Of a stretch of DNA of 64,000 nucleotides, positions 49,247 through 57,642 are shown in pieces. Source of the stretch: Acaryochloris sp. CRU_2_0 (GTDB lineage: Bacteria; Cyanobacteriota; Cyanobacteriia; Thermosynechococcales; Thermosynechococcaceae); the NCBI GenBank assembly GCA_012034865.1, contig JAAUOM010000010.1, positions 1 through 64,000 on the forward strand. The letters are read 5' to 3'. Position 1 is the stretch's first letter. Each line of letters opens with the position of its first letter. The translations under genes and the position numbers were made by a program. A model generated the notes under the pieces. It made no database searches. It saw only the letters and a list, made by a program, of their open reading frames with translations, and was not told the DNA's origin.

Positions 49247-49549
49247 ATGCGAATCATCTCCGACTCTCGCCTACGAGAAGCCTCTGCAAAGTACCCTAAT
49301 GCCCAGGCCAGTGTCAGAGCTTGGATCAAAGTAACAAAAGCAGCCAACTGGCAAAGTCTTGAAGAGGCTCGTAAGACTTTCCCCAGCGCAGATCTTGTCG
49401 GTAAGCTGACCGTCTTTAATATTGCCGGGAATCATTATCGGCTCATAACCTGGATTGATTACCAAAAACACAGAGTTTATATCCGTTATTTTTTAACCCA
49501 TGCTGAATACGATAAAGGTAGGTGGAAGGATGATTCTTGGAATCAGTGA
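49247..49549 (+). CDS. higB: HigB family mRNA interferase toxin
   Basis: A 100-residue RelE-superfamily toxin. The pattern NYRLI/HYRLITWIDYQKHRVYIRYFLTHAEYDKG is diagnostic for this HigB subgroup, with basic catalytic residues and the HAEYDK end. As usual for hig loci the toxin gene comes first and overlaps the antitoxin by 20 bp. A tandem 19-bp duplication lies immediately upstream. Confidence 0.93.
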   Translation: MRIISDSRLREASAKYPNAQASVRAWIKVTKAANWQSLEEARKTFPSADLVGKLTVFNIAGNHYRLITWIDYQKHRVYIRYFLTHAEYDKGRWKDDSWNQ

Positions 49550-49946
49550 TGCACCTAGCTACGAGAGCTTAGTACAAGAATTTATCCCACGGCCTATCCA
49601 CAATGATAGGCAGCTACAAGCTACCCAAAACAGGATTGATGCTCTCATCGATTTAGAGCGTGAACTCACTCCAGATGAAACAGACTACCTAGACATCCTA
49701 GGAACACTGGTTTGGGAATATGAACAGACTTTAGAGCCTATCCCTGATATCTATGGGGTGGAGCTACTTAAAGTTTTAGTTGCCGATAGGGGGCTAAAGC
49801 AAAAAGATCTCGTCCCTATTTTTAAGGCTGAGTCGATCATCTCAGATGTCTTTAAGGGGCGTAGACAGTTTACAACCAGACACATACAGGAATTAGCGGA
49901 GTATTTTCATGTGTCCCCCGCCGCTTTTTTCCATCTGAAGCGTTAA
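49530..49946 (+). CDS. higA: HigA family antitoxin (HTH)
   Basis: A 138-residue antitoxin. The N-terminal half is helical and acidic (toxin binding); the C-terminal half is an XRE-type HTH (DRGLKQKDLVPIFKAESIISDVFKGRRQFTTRHIQELAEYFHVSP). ATG 49530, preceded by AGGTGGAAGG, is chosen over the ATG at 49500. It overlaps the end of higB. Confidence 0.92.
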   Translation: MILGISDAPSYESLVQEFIPRPIHNDRQLQATQNRIDALIDLERELTPDETDYLDILGTLVWEYEQTLEPIPDIYGVELLKVLVADRGLKQKDLVPIFKAESIISDVFKGRRQFTTRHIQELAEYFHVSPAAFFHLKR

Positions 49947-50292
49947 GGGAGATTCTTTTAGCAATCAGAACTGATCGCACTTCCAATCCAAGGCTAGCCA
50001 ACTCTGCCCCAACTATAGATCAAACCTTTGGTGAGATTAGCCCTGTTACCCTGCAAAGTTGCATTGATACTAATTCTCAGAGAACATGCACTAAATTCAA
50101 TACCTGGAATGCTTTTAATACAATGATATTTGCAATGCACACTCATCAAGAATTGGTATGACATCAGTAATTACACTGAGAATATTAATTTTTTGCTGCT
50201 AAAAGATATTCACGCCCCTAAGCCAGCCATGCTGGACGGCAGCGTTGTTTCATGTTCTGGGTAGAAAAACCAGAGTTCCTGATCTACCGTAA
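49947..50292. other. Intergenic region with an open but start-less stretch
   Basis: 346 bp. From about 49957 to 50161 one plus-strand frame is open (ILLAIRTDRTSNPRLAN..., ending at a TGA) but has no early start codon. It may be a decayed gene; no family recognised. No RNA gene seen. Confidence 0.3.
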
Positions 50293-51735
50293 TCAGATAG
50301 ATGTTTCTCCAAAAAACTCAACCGCATTGCAAGGTTTGTCAAGTTTCTCTGGTAACAATGAAATAGCCCTGGGATGGGTAATATCCGCCCTGCTAATTTT
50401 CAGGGCTTTTGCTGATTCACAAACGGGTGTATCTAAAGGTTGGGGGAGTCTACGAAGGCTTGTTGTTTCATCGAACGAAGTTTGGGCGTTTCCGCTTCCC
50501 CTCCCCCAACGTCTGGATACGCCCACCAGACTTTCACAAACCCTTATTTCAGAGCCATTCGAGTAGAGACGGACAAATTGTGCAAGGCGAGTCATTTCTG
50601 GCGTTGGTACTGAAGGGTAAATCGGCAAGTAAAGCACAGTACTGATCAGTGTTTTAGCTTGTGCTGAGTCTTCTCCAAGGGCTGTCAAACTAGTGGTTCC
50701 TGTGGTCGTGTCAAATCCCTCTATTCTAAGTTTCTGCATCAGCAACTTTGGATTTGCAGTGACGAAGGGCACCAGCCAATAGGAATGTTGCATGGTTTTC
50801 CTTCCAGGATAAGAATCTGGTTTATCCAATAAAGCCAGAAATTGATGAGCCGTCTGCTGCCGCTGATCATAATGTGAGGAATCGAGATGCTTGAATCTAT
50901 ACTGCAAAAGTCTGAGCATTCCTTTAGGAGGGCGATATCGTAATTGAGACTGAATATCTCCTTTGCTAAATCCCCGTGTTAGAGAACTGATGAAATGATC
51001 TAAATCTATTTTGAGGCAATCTAAGCAAGTGACAAAGATGCCAAATATTTTCGGAATAGCCAGAAATTTAAAGCAGAGATATTTGAGCAATCTTTTAAAG
51101 AACCATACTTCATTTTTGATAGGATAGATTTGCTCAATGTTGTACATTTTCTGGGCTAACTGTTTATCCTGTACTAGGGTAACAGACCCTCCTAAAGCCG
51201 TACAGGATTTGATTGGGCCAAAACTAAAAAAGCTGATATCAGCCTCTGGATGTCCAAGATATCGCAAACCATCGAATGCCTGGGCGCAGTCTTCTACGAG
51301 TAAAATATTGTGGCTTTTGCATATTTCGACATAAGGATCAAGAGGGATAATAGATCCAAAGAGATGCGCTAAAATAAACACCCGACTCCGGTTAGAAATA
51401 GATGATTTGAATAAGTCTACAGAGGGTGCGAGGGTTTCTAAATCAATATCTACAGGGATGGGAATGCAATGGTGCTTTTTGATAATCTCTTCCATATGAG
51501 CAATATTGACTGCACTCATGATAATTTCTGAACCAGGAGGTAAGTTCAGTGCCTGTAGAAGTAGATCCAAAGATGTTCTGACGCAAAGCGTAACCAGAGT
51601 TTGCTTTTGTGTATGCCAAAAGGATTGAATTTGAGAAATTATTTCCTCTCTTTCAGACCAGGAAAAGTAAGAAAGTAGGTTTGCTCTCAAATCCTTAAAA
51701 GTGATATCTAACTCAATTCTCGGATAAACCTTCAT
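50293..51735 (-). CDS. DegT/DnrJ/EryC1-type PLP aminotransferase with altered C-terminus
   Basis: A 480-residue frame. The first 390 residues are a sugar-aminotransferase fold: LCVRTSLDLLLQAL, GSEIIMSAVN, DIDLETLAPSVD, VEDCAQAFDG and FFSFGPIKSCTALGG, where the Lys should bind PLP. The frame then reads through a MITE (50425-50524) inserted in frame and 117 bp longer than the empty site, ending with non-family residues. The start MKVYPRIELD lies inside the end of plsY, overlapping it by 23 bp, so the two are co-translated. Substrate unknown; it may act on a lipid or surface sugar. Confidence 0.8.
   Translation of the reverse strand: MKVYPRIELDITFKDLRANLLSYFSWSEREEIISQIQSFWHTQKQTLVTLCVRTSLDLLLQALNLPPGSEIIMSAVNIAHMEEIIKKHHCIPIPVDIDLETLAPSVDLFKSSISNRSRVFILAHLFGSIIPLDPYVEICKSHNILLVEDCAQAFDGLRYLGHPEADISFFSFGPIKSCTALGGSVTLVQDKQLAQKMYNIEQIYPIKNEVWFFKRLLKYLCFKFLAIPKIFGIFVTCLDCLKIDLDHFISSLTRGFSKGDIQSQLRYRPPKGMLRLLQYRFKHLDSSHYDQRQQTAHQFLALLDKPDSYPGRKTMQHSYWLVPFVTANPKLLMQKLRIEGFDTTTGTTSLTALGEDSAQAKTLISTVLYLPIYPSVPTPEMTRLAQFVRLYSNGSEIRVCESLVGVSRRWGRGSGNAQTSFDETTSLRRLPQPLDTPVCESAKALKISRADITHPRAISLLPEKLDKPCNAVEFFGETSI
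50425..50524 (-). mobile_element. MITE copy 2, 100 bp, inside the aminotransferase frame
   Basis: Starts GGGTGTATCT and ends GATACGCCC, in reverse orientation to the copy at 39227. TTCACAAAC borders its left side (50416-50424) and recurs at 50533-50541, 8 bp beyond the right end. The repeat spacing of 117 bp is a multiple of three, so the host frame stays open through the element. Confidence 0.88.
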
Positions 51736-52387
51736 ACTGCTCAATCTCAAAAAAAGTAATTTTTGGTTCTGTACCCTGACGTAGACGATCAAGGTTACTG
51801 CGATGTCGATAAATAACAAGGATGCTGAGGACAAAAGTGATAAAGGTATAAGTAGATGGAGAGTGAGTAAAAATCATCAGAATTGGGATAGCGATCGCAA
51901 CCAGCATTGAACTAATCGAAGTGGTTCGCCACATCACTACTGTTGCTAGCCAAAGACCAAAGGCACCTAGTGCCACCATCCAATTAAGAACTAACAGCAC
52001 TCCCAAGCCTGTAGCAGCAGATTTACCACCCTTAAAATTAATCCAACAAGAGTAGCTATGTCCCAATGTTACTAAGAATGCTGCACCTACCACAAACCAT
52101 TCATGCAAAGCTTGAACGTTGATCATTACACTGCTGATATCCGATATCTTGGAGATGATTTTTAACTCATTAACAGACTGCATTAGTAAGATAGCAGTAA
52201 GCCCTTTTATCAAATCAATTGTAAATACAAAAGATCCTTCAACTTTGCCGATTGTTCGCCAAACATTTGCGGCTCCAGTTGAACCGGAACCCTGTTTTAG
52301 AATGTCAATATTTGCCCTACGACCCACTAGATATCCTGTTGGAATCGAGCCTAAAAAATAAGCAATTACTAATAAGATGATCTCCAT
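51713..52387 (-). CDS. plsY: Glycerol-3-phosphate acyltransferase PlsY
   Basis: Transfers acyl groups from acyl-phosphate to glycerol-3-phosphate, the first step of phospholipid synthesis, in the inner membrane. The 224-residue multi-helix protein carries GSIPTGYLVGRR...GSGSTGAANVWR, HSYSCWINFKGGKSAATGLGVLL and IYRHRSNLDRLRQGTEPKI, the three PlsY motifs. The aminotransferase gene begins inside its last codons. A 212-bp inverted-repeat element sits just upstream and probably carries or displaces the promoter. Confidence 0.95.
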   Translation of the reverse strand: MEIILLVIAYFLGSIPTGYLVGRRANIDILKQGSGSTGAANVWRTIGKVEGSFVFTIDLIKGLTAILLMQSVNELKIISKISDISSVMINVQALHEWFVVGAAFLVTLGHSYSCWINFKGGKSAATGLGVLLVLNWMVALGAFGLWLATVVMWRTTSISSMLVAIAIPILMIFTHSPSTYTFITFVLSILVIYRHRSNLDRLRQGTEPKITFFEIEQYEGLSEN

Positions 52388-52748
52388 AATTAACCTGAGT
52401 TCGGGATAAGCAAAAGAATAGAATCCTCGACAGGCAAAGCTTTAAGCAAATTGCTGCCTGAAGTGGAGTTTTAGTTCTCAATAAGTCCTATTACTGAGAA
52501 AAATCTCGATAGTGAAGCTTATTGATAGAGCCTTGACTTATACTGCGACCATAAAAGACGGAAAATCGATACTTCTAGGGATTCCTTGTCCCGAACTCAG
52601 GTTGATTAATATTGATTAATCTTACTGAAACAATATCTGTAATAGTCATGTTTGACTATTGTTCTGCTCTTATTAATCTGATGATATCTTTGAAAGCTAT
52701 CTCAAATAAAGATAGTTTTTTTGACTTTTATCAAATTTGGCAAACTGC
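52388..52748. other. Intergenic region upstream of plsY
   Basis: 361 bp with no gene. Most is the 212-bp inverted-repeat element. Beside it lies the palindrome GATTAAT-ATTG-ATTAATC at 52604-52621, a possible regulator site near the Crp/Fnr gene. Confidence 0.5.
52392..52603. mobile_element. MITE-like element with 19-bp terminal inverted repeats
   Basis: AACCTGAGTTCGGGATAAG (52392-52410) and CTTGTCCCGAACTCAGGTT (52585-52603) are inverted with one mismatch and enclose 174 bp with no ORF. The termini resemble IS ends. No clear target duplication was found. Confidence 0.65.
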
Positions 52749-53336
52749 TCATGTCAATTTTTGCCATCTTTTTGATTTCTTGCGAAGACGACTCAGTGTT
52801 TCTTGTGTCATACCTAAGTACGAAGCTATGTGACTTAGGGCAACTCTCTCTTCAATATCAGGATGTTCTTGAAGCAAAGCATTGTAGCGCTCTGCGGTTG
52901 ATTGTGTCTGAAAAGATGCTACCCTTGCCAATAGGTTAGTGTAGTAGAATTCTAGTAGGCGTCGGTTTAAATCAATCCAAACTCGATCCTGTTGAGAAAG
53001 ATATTGTAGATCTTCATAACTAATACAAAGAAGCTCACAATCTGAAATTGAGATAATGCTATCTTCACTGGGGTTGCGATAGGCAAAGCTGAAATAGGAA
53101 GCCGCAAAATGTCCTTCAAAACAAAGCCAGCGTGTCACTTCTTTGCCATAGGAACTATACCAAGATCGAACCACTCCTTGGGCAACAAAATAAATATGAT
53201 TAGATATTTCTCCCGCTTCTAAGATTAAAGAAGCTTTGGGCAGCTCTAGTTTATGTACGAATCGACAAAGTTCCTGCTGTTGCTGTGGATTAAGTGGGGT
53301 CAGCTTATTCAGCTTTTGCAAGAGTTGTTCGTACAT
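52749..53336 (-). CDS. Crp/Fnr family transcriptional regulator
   Basis: A 195-residue regulator with an N-terminal cyclic-nucleotide-binding-like fold (ILEAGEISNHIYFVAQGVVRSWY, FEGHFAASYFSF) and a C-terminal winged helix (VALSHIASYLGMTQETLSRLRKK). There are no Fe-S cysteines of Fnr and the cAMP pocket motif is not preserved, so the effector is unknown. It lies 21 bp after serC, probably in one operon. It may act on the neighbouring plsY promoter. Confidence 0.88.
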   Translation of the reverse strand: MYEQLLQKLNKLTPLNPQQQQELCRFVHKLELPKASLILEAGEISNHIYFVAQGVVRSWYSSYGKEVTRWLCFEGHFAASYFSFAYRNPSEDSIISISDCELLCISYEDLQYLSQQDRVWIDLNRRLLEFYYTNLLARVASFQTQSTAERYNALLQEHPDIEERVALSHIASYLGMTQETLSRLRKKSKRWQKLT

Positions 53337-53357
53337 CTTGAACTCATCCTAAACTTA

Positions 53358-54518
53358 CTACTCCAGGGATTTTATGTGGTCATAGGCCCAATCTAGCCAG
53401 GGGGTAAGAGCTTCAATATCCGCTGTATCTACGGTGGCACCGCCCCAGATTCTCAGTCCTGGTGGGGCATCCCGGTAAGAGGCAATATCATAGGCAACGC
53501 CTTCTTTATCCAAAAGAGATGCCAGTTGCTTGGCTCTTTTTGCTTGGTCTTCTGGGGATAGAGCTGTATACCAAGGATCCACAATTTTCAGGCAGATGGA
53601 AGTGTTAGAACGAGTAGCGGGCTCCGCTGCCAGAAAATCTACCCAAGGGGTTTGCTCGACCCAGGAGGTGATCGCGGTTAAGTTGGCTTGCGATCGCGCC
53701 ATCAACGCCGACAAGCCACCCATACTTTCGGCCCATTTCAGCCCATCTAGGGCATCTTCCACACACAACATCGACGGTGTATTGATCGTTGAGCCTTGAA
53801 AAATGCTGCCATCTACCTTGCCTTTTTTGGTCAACTGAAAGATTTTCGGCAGCGGCCACGGCGGTGTATAAGATTCCAACCGCTGCACGGCACGGGGACT
53901 GAGGGCTAACATGCCGTGGGCCGCTTCCCCTCCCATCACTTTTTGCCAAGACCAGGTGACGACATCCAGTTTGGGCCAGGGCAGATCCATGGCAAAAACG
54001 GCAGAGGTGGCATCGACGAGGGTTAACCCTTGCCGATCTTCAGCAATCCAATCTCCATTCGGCACTTTCACCCCAGAGGTGGTGCCATTCCAGGTGAAGA
54101 CGATGTCGCGATCGCCCTGCACCTGGGACAAATCGGGTAAATGGCCGTAATCGGCGGTGATCACCCGGCAATCCCCTAGCTTCAACTGCTTTTGCACATC
54201 GCTGACCCAACCCATGCCAAAGCTTTCCCAAGCCACCATATCAACACCCCGTGCCCCTAGCAGCGACCACATCGCCATTTCAACGGCTCCCGTATCCGAC
54301 GCTGGCACGATGCCGCACAGATAATCTGCTGGAATACCTAAAATGGCCTTGGTGCGTTCAATCACCTCTTGTAAGCGAGCTTTGCCAGCACCCGACCGAT
54401 GCGATCGACCGATGAGAGCCTGATTGAGCGTCTCTAGGTGCCAACCGGGACGCTTAGCACAAGGACCTGAGGAAAAATAGGGGCGTTGAGGGCGTTGGGT
54501 AGGTTGCGGAGAGGTCAT
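53358..54518 (-). CDS. serC: Phosphoserine aminotransferase (alpha-proteobacterial-type SerC)
   Basis: Converts 3-phosphohydroxypyruvate and glutamate to phosphoserine in serine synthesis. The 386-residue PLP enzyme shows [55 protein letters not shown] and the PLP-Lys in [14 protein letters not shown]. These features fit the separate SerC clade typical of alpha-proteobacteria rather than the E. coli type. Start [10 protein letters not shown] at 54518 is preferred to one 30 bp upstream. Confidence 0.9.
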   Translation of the reverse strand: MTSPQPTQRPQRPYFSSGPCAKRPGWHLETLNQALIGRSHRSGAGKARLQEVIERTKAILGIPADYLCGIVPASDTGAVEMAMWSLLGARGVDMVAWESFGMGWVSDVQKQLKLGDCRVITADYGHLPDLSQVQGDRDIVFTWNGTTSGVKVPNGDWIAEDRQGLTLVDATSAVFAMDLPWPKLDVVTWSWQKVMGGEAAHGMLALSPRAVQRLESYTPPWPLPKIFQLTKKGKVDGSIFQGSTINTPSMLCVEDALDGLKWAESMGGLSALMARSQANLTAITSWVEQTPWVDFLAAEPATRSNTSICLKIVDPWYTALSPEDQAKRAKQLASLLDKEGVAYDIASYRDAPPGLRIWGGATVDTADIEALTPWLDWAYDHIKSLE

Positions 54519-54548
54519 AGCAAATTCTGCAAGGCCATAACAGGACAA

Positions 54549-54854
54549 TCAATGGAGACAGAACCACTCATCAGGTTGCTCTGAAGAATGGCTTAGACAA
54601 GGAGTAAATCAGTCTAAGATGCATCTTTGGTAATCTAGATTTCTGAATTATTTTCTTAAGATCTACATTTGCTAAAGCCATAGCCTCGACAGCATTACTG
54701 ATCCGAGCAGCCTCAGGGAAATCATAAGCACTCTGAAGTTGTAGAATAACCCATGTTGTCTCAAATACAGAGCTTTAGAGGACTCTGTGGATTTGTGAGT
54801 AAGTATTATGAGGTGCTAATGCCTCACGATTTGTCCCTCTCCATCCTAGAATTT
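54549..54854. other. Intergenic region with a start-less open stretch
   Basis: 306 bp. On the minus strand bases 54571-54774 are open for 68 codons (...FPEAARISNAVEAMALANV..., ending TGA) but lack an early start codon. It looks coding in composition and may be the 3' remnant of a lost gene. No family recognised. Confidence 0.3.
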
Positions 54855-55745
54855 TTACGGAACAGCAGACTGTAACCAACGTCTTTTCCAAACTTTTGTG
54901 GGTTCCAGGTTAGAATTTTTCTGCTCTTGCTGCCGTCGTTCCAAGATGGTAGAGGCAGAATCCCTTAACGTTGGATCGCGGTAGGGAACAGCAGCGACGG
55001 TCTGCAAATGTTCTTGTTCTTGGGGAGATAAGGCTAAACCCTCTGCTAAGTCATAACCCGCCACTGTGCCTGTTGAGCGGCGACCAACGGGGGGGCTAGC
55101 TGTAATTTGTAGTCCTGCGGCTACCAGGCCAGTACGGACGGCGGCAGCGCAAGAGTAGGTTGCCAAACGCCCTTGAGGGTGGAGACAACAACTCACCGCT
55201 GTGAAGAAGTCCACTGTCCAAAGTTGAGGGCAGTGGGGAGGAGAAAAAGGATCCAGGAAAATGGCATCAGCCAAGAATGGGGGGTCTTGGAGGGTTTGGA
55301 GGGTTTGTCTGGCATCCCCCACCCGTAAAGAAGCGGTGCAATGGGGGTGCTTGACTTCTAGATCTGTAGCCAAGGTTTCTAAACAGGTTTGGACGCGCTT
55401 AGACCAAGCTTGTAGGTAGCCTTGGGCGATCGCAGCTCGTGGCACGACCGGATTTAACTCCAGAGCATAGACCTGCACATGACAATGGGGATTAATCTGC
55501 CAAATAGTCTGCAAAGCGGCGGCGGTGTTGTAGCCGAGACCATAACAAATATCTAGGATATTGACTTGAGCTTGCTGGGCTTTGTAAGGCAGCAAGGTCG
55601 GATGTACAAATTTACCGATCGCTTCTTGGTGGGCACCAAAGTGGCTGTGGAAGGATTCACCAAATTCAGCGGAATAAAAGGTAAAGGAGCCATCGCCTGT
55701 GAGTTGAGGTGTGAATTGTGCGGCATTATCTATGACCCGTGACAT
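54855..55745 (-). CDS. MnmC-like methyltransferase (DUF752)
   Basis: A 296-residue SAM-dependent methyltransferase similar to the N-terminal domain of MnmC, which finishes the mnm5 modification at tRNA wobble U34. Visible are GDGSFTFYSAEFGESFHS, the SAM loop NILDICYGLGYNT, ALELNP and AIFLDPFSPPHCPQLW. The oxidase half of E. coli MnmC is absent, as in other cyanobacteria. It overlaps ridA by 20 bp, so the two are translationally coupled. Confidence 0.86.
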   Translation of the reverse strand: MSRVIDNAAQFTPQLTGDGSFTFYSAEFGESFHSHFGAHQEAIGKFVHPTLLPYKAQQAQVNILDICYGLGYNTAAALQTIWQINPHCHVQVYALELNPVVPRAAIAQGYLQAWSKRVQTCLETLATDLEVKHPHCTASLRVGDARQTLQTLQDPPFLADAIFLDPFSPPHCPQLWTVDFFTAVSCCLHPQGRLATYSCAAAVRTGLVAAGLQITASPPVGRRSTGTVAGYDLAEGLALSPQEQEHLQTVAAVPYRDPTLRDSASTILERRQQEQKNSNLEPTKVWKRRWLQSAVP

Positions 55746-56148
55746 CTATTGTTTGACCAAGGGTAACAGCAATACAATCGATTTCTACCAAGACATCTTT
55801 GGGTAAGCGGGCTACCTCCACACAAGCGCGGGCGGGAGCCGTTGCTTCATCGAAATAACGGGCATAGATCCCATTCATTGTGGCAAAATCCTTCATGTCG
55901 GCCAAGAAAACCGTGGTTTTAACCACCTCAGACCAGCCGACCCCGGCGGCAGTTAAGACTGCGTGCAAATTTTCCATGACTTGCTCGGTTTGTTTGCCAA
56001 CGTCATGATCACCCACAAGTTCCCCAGAAGTGGGATCAAGGGCAATTTGACCAGAGACAAATACCATCGATCCGCTGGCACGAATGGCCTGATTGTAAGG
56101 CCCAACCGGAGCGGGGGCTTGGTCTGTGCGAATGATTTTGCGAGTCAT
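55726..56148 (-). CDS. ridA: RidA family reactive intermediate deaminase
   Basis: Hydrolyses reactive enamine/imine intermediates released by PLP enzymes. The 140-residue protein shows APAPVGPYNQAIRASGSMVFVSGQ, the end motif TAPARACVEVARLPKDVLVEIDCIA with the conserved Arg and Glu. The C-terminus is a few residues longer than usual (QTIDVTGHR), running over the start of the MnmC-like gene. Confidence 0.95.
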   Translation of the reverse strand: MTRKIIRTDQAPAPVGPYNQAIRASGSMVFVSGQIALDPTSGELVGDHDVGKQTEQVMENLHAVLTAAGVGWSEVVKTTVFLADMKDFATMNGIYARYFDEATAPARACVEVARLPKDVLVEIDCIAVTLGQTIDVTGHR

Positions 56149-56376
56149 CAGTTAATATCAGGTTGAGCAATGGGCAATGAAGACAAAAAATGCTGTTAAA
56201 ACCATCCTATCGTTCTCCTACCCCCCAGAGACATTCATGAGTAGATGTTGTTGCCGTCCGTAAAGACTCTAGCAATCTCAGCATCTTCGCAACCCTTTAA
56301 GAAGGGCGAAAAGGGTTACTTTTCAATCCCAGCAACAACACAATAGAGTGGCTCCATTAGAATGAGATCAAGATCC

Positions 56377-56880
56377 ATGATTTACTTCACTGTTTACGAA
56401 AGCCCCATTCAAACGCTACGGCTGGTCTCCGACGGGCGATCCTTGATTGGACTTTATATGATGTCTGAAAAACATCCTCTAACCTCTCAAAGCAATTGGG
56501 TAGAGGATGAGTCTGTTACCCCCTTCCCAAGCACGAAGCAACAACTGGCAGCCTATTTTTCTGGCACTTTAACGGAGTTTGATCTGCCTTTACACCTGCA
56601 AGGAACCACCTTTCAACAGAAGGTTTGGGCAGCACTGCAAACCATTCCCTACGGTGCAACACTGTCCTACGGTGAGTTGGCTCAGCAAATTGGACAACCG
56701 CAGGCATCCCGTGCTGTGGGTCTAGCCAATGGACGCAACCCAGTATCGATTATCGTGCCCTGCCATCGGGTCATTGGTGCTAACGGTAAATTAACAGGCT
56801 ATGGCGGTGGCATTGAGCGCAAACAGTGGTTGCTGAATCACGAGTGCTTCATGCGGATGAAACTATCCGTCACCTGTTAA
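56377..56880 (+). CDS. ogt: Methylated-DNA-protein-cysteine methyltransferase
   Basis: A suicide repair enzyme moving the alkyl group from O6-alkylguanine to its own Cys. The 167-residue protein carries FQQKVWAALQTIPYGATLSYGELAQ, the recognition helix ASRAVGLANGRNP and the acceptor IIVPCHRVIGANGKLTGYGGG (Cys about residue 129). ATG 56377 gives the usual start MIYFTVYESP; an in-frame ATG lies 15 bp upstream. No Ada domain, so it is the Ogt form. Confidence 0.94.
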   Translation: MIYFTVYESPIQTLRLVSDGRSLIGLYMMSEKHPLTSQSNWVEDESVTPFPSTKQQLAAYFSGTLTEFDLPLHLQGTTFQQKVWAALQTIPYGATLSYGELAQQIGQPQASRAVGLANGRNPVSIIVPCHRVIGANGKLTGYGGGIERKQWLLNHECFMRMKLSVTC

Positions 56881-56933
56881 ACCATTTAGCTCAGATGGAG
56901 GGGTTGGTAGAACAAGGCATGATGGACGGTGGA

Positions 56934-57608
56934 TCAAGAAGATGATCCCATCTGTTGTTGAACCCATCCTCTCAGTTCCCGTAATGCCTGAGCCTCTCCT
57001 AGGGTTTTGCCTTGCTGCAAAAAGTGATAGAAAACCTCCTTAGAAACCCAAGGGAAAGTTGGACTCAGATTAACCTCACAATACTGGTTCTGCTCAAGCT
57101 GGTAGATCGTCAGGACGGAGCCATTAAAACGCCAGAATTCAGGAACCCCCATACTGGCATAGAGGGTATTTTTATCAATATCTGCATGAGTAATATCAAT
57201 TTCTACCACCAAATCTGGCGGCGGATCTTTTTCTAAATCAACCGTGCGCCCTCTAACAAGAGGCTCATTCTGAATGTAATAGCATTTATCTGGTTCTGCG
57301 CCTTTGAGCAAGGCTGAGCGACGCAAGGTGGTCGAAGCCATGCTCTTAATATTCAGACCACTCTCGATCACTAGTGCCTTAATGAAATCGCCAATGACAT
57401 CACTGGTGTTTTCGTGAGCTTCCAAAGGGACCATAAATTCTAGTACACCTTGGTCATAGTGAAAGCGAACAGCTCGGTGTTCACCAAAGGCTCCCAGAAT
57501 TTTCTCATAAGTTTCCCAACTGACGTTATGCAGGGTTAAACGCTGCTCCCCTAGCAGGGTAGATTCAGCGATATCAGCGGGTGCGATTTTAGTTTGAACC
57601 ACGACCAA
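56934..57608 (-). CDS. Uma2 family (DUF820) protein
   Basis: A 224-residue Uma2 protein, longer at both ends than the copy at 4520. Conserved parts are VRFHYDQGVLEFMVPLEAHE, DPPPDLVVEIDITHADIDK (Asp and ExD at the ExK position) and MGVPEFWRFNG with TIYQLEQNQY. The ExK lysine position reads ExDIT, a common variant. It lies 34 bp after the SWIM gene on the same strand. Confidence 0.88.
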   Translation of the reverse strand: MVVVQTKIAPADIAESTLLGEQRLTLHNVSWETYEKILGAFGEHRAVRFHYDQGVLEFMVPLEAHENTSDVIGDFIKALVIESGLNIKSMASTTLRRSALLKGAEPDKCYYIQNEPLVRGRTVDLEKDPPPDLVVEIDITHADIDKNTLYASMGVPEFWRFNGSVLTIYQLEQNQYCEVNLSPTFPWVSKEVFYHFLQQGKTLGEAQALRELRGWVQQQMGSSS

Positions 57609-57642
57609 ACTCCTTATAGGCAGGCTGTTTGATTATATCTTC

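Noticed and set aside
50252-50645. Plus-strand ORFs overlapping the second MITE
   Set aside because: They are open by chance opposite the aminotransferase frame and the element.
56414-56440. Third copy of the GGTCTCCGAC palindrome in ogt
   Set aside because: Only eleven bases match and there is no hairpin; ordinary coding sequence explains it.
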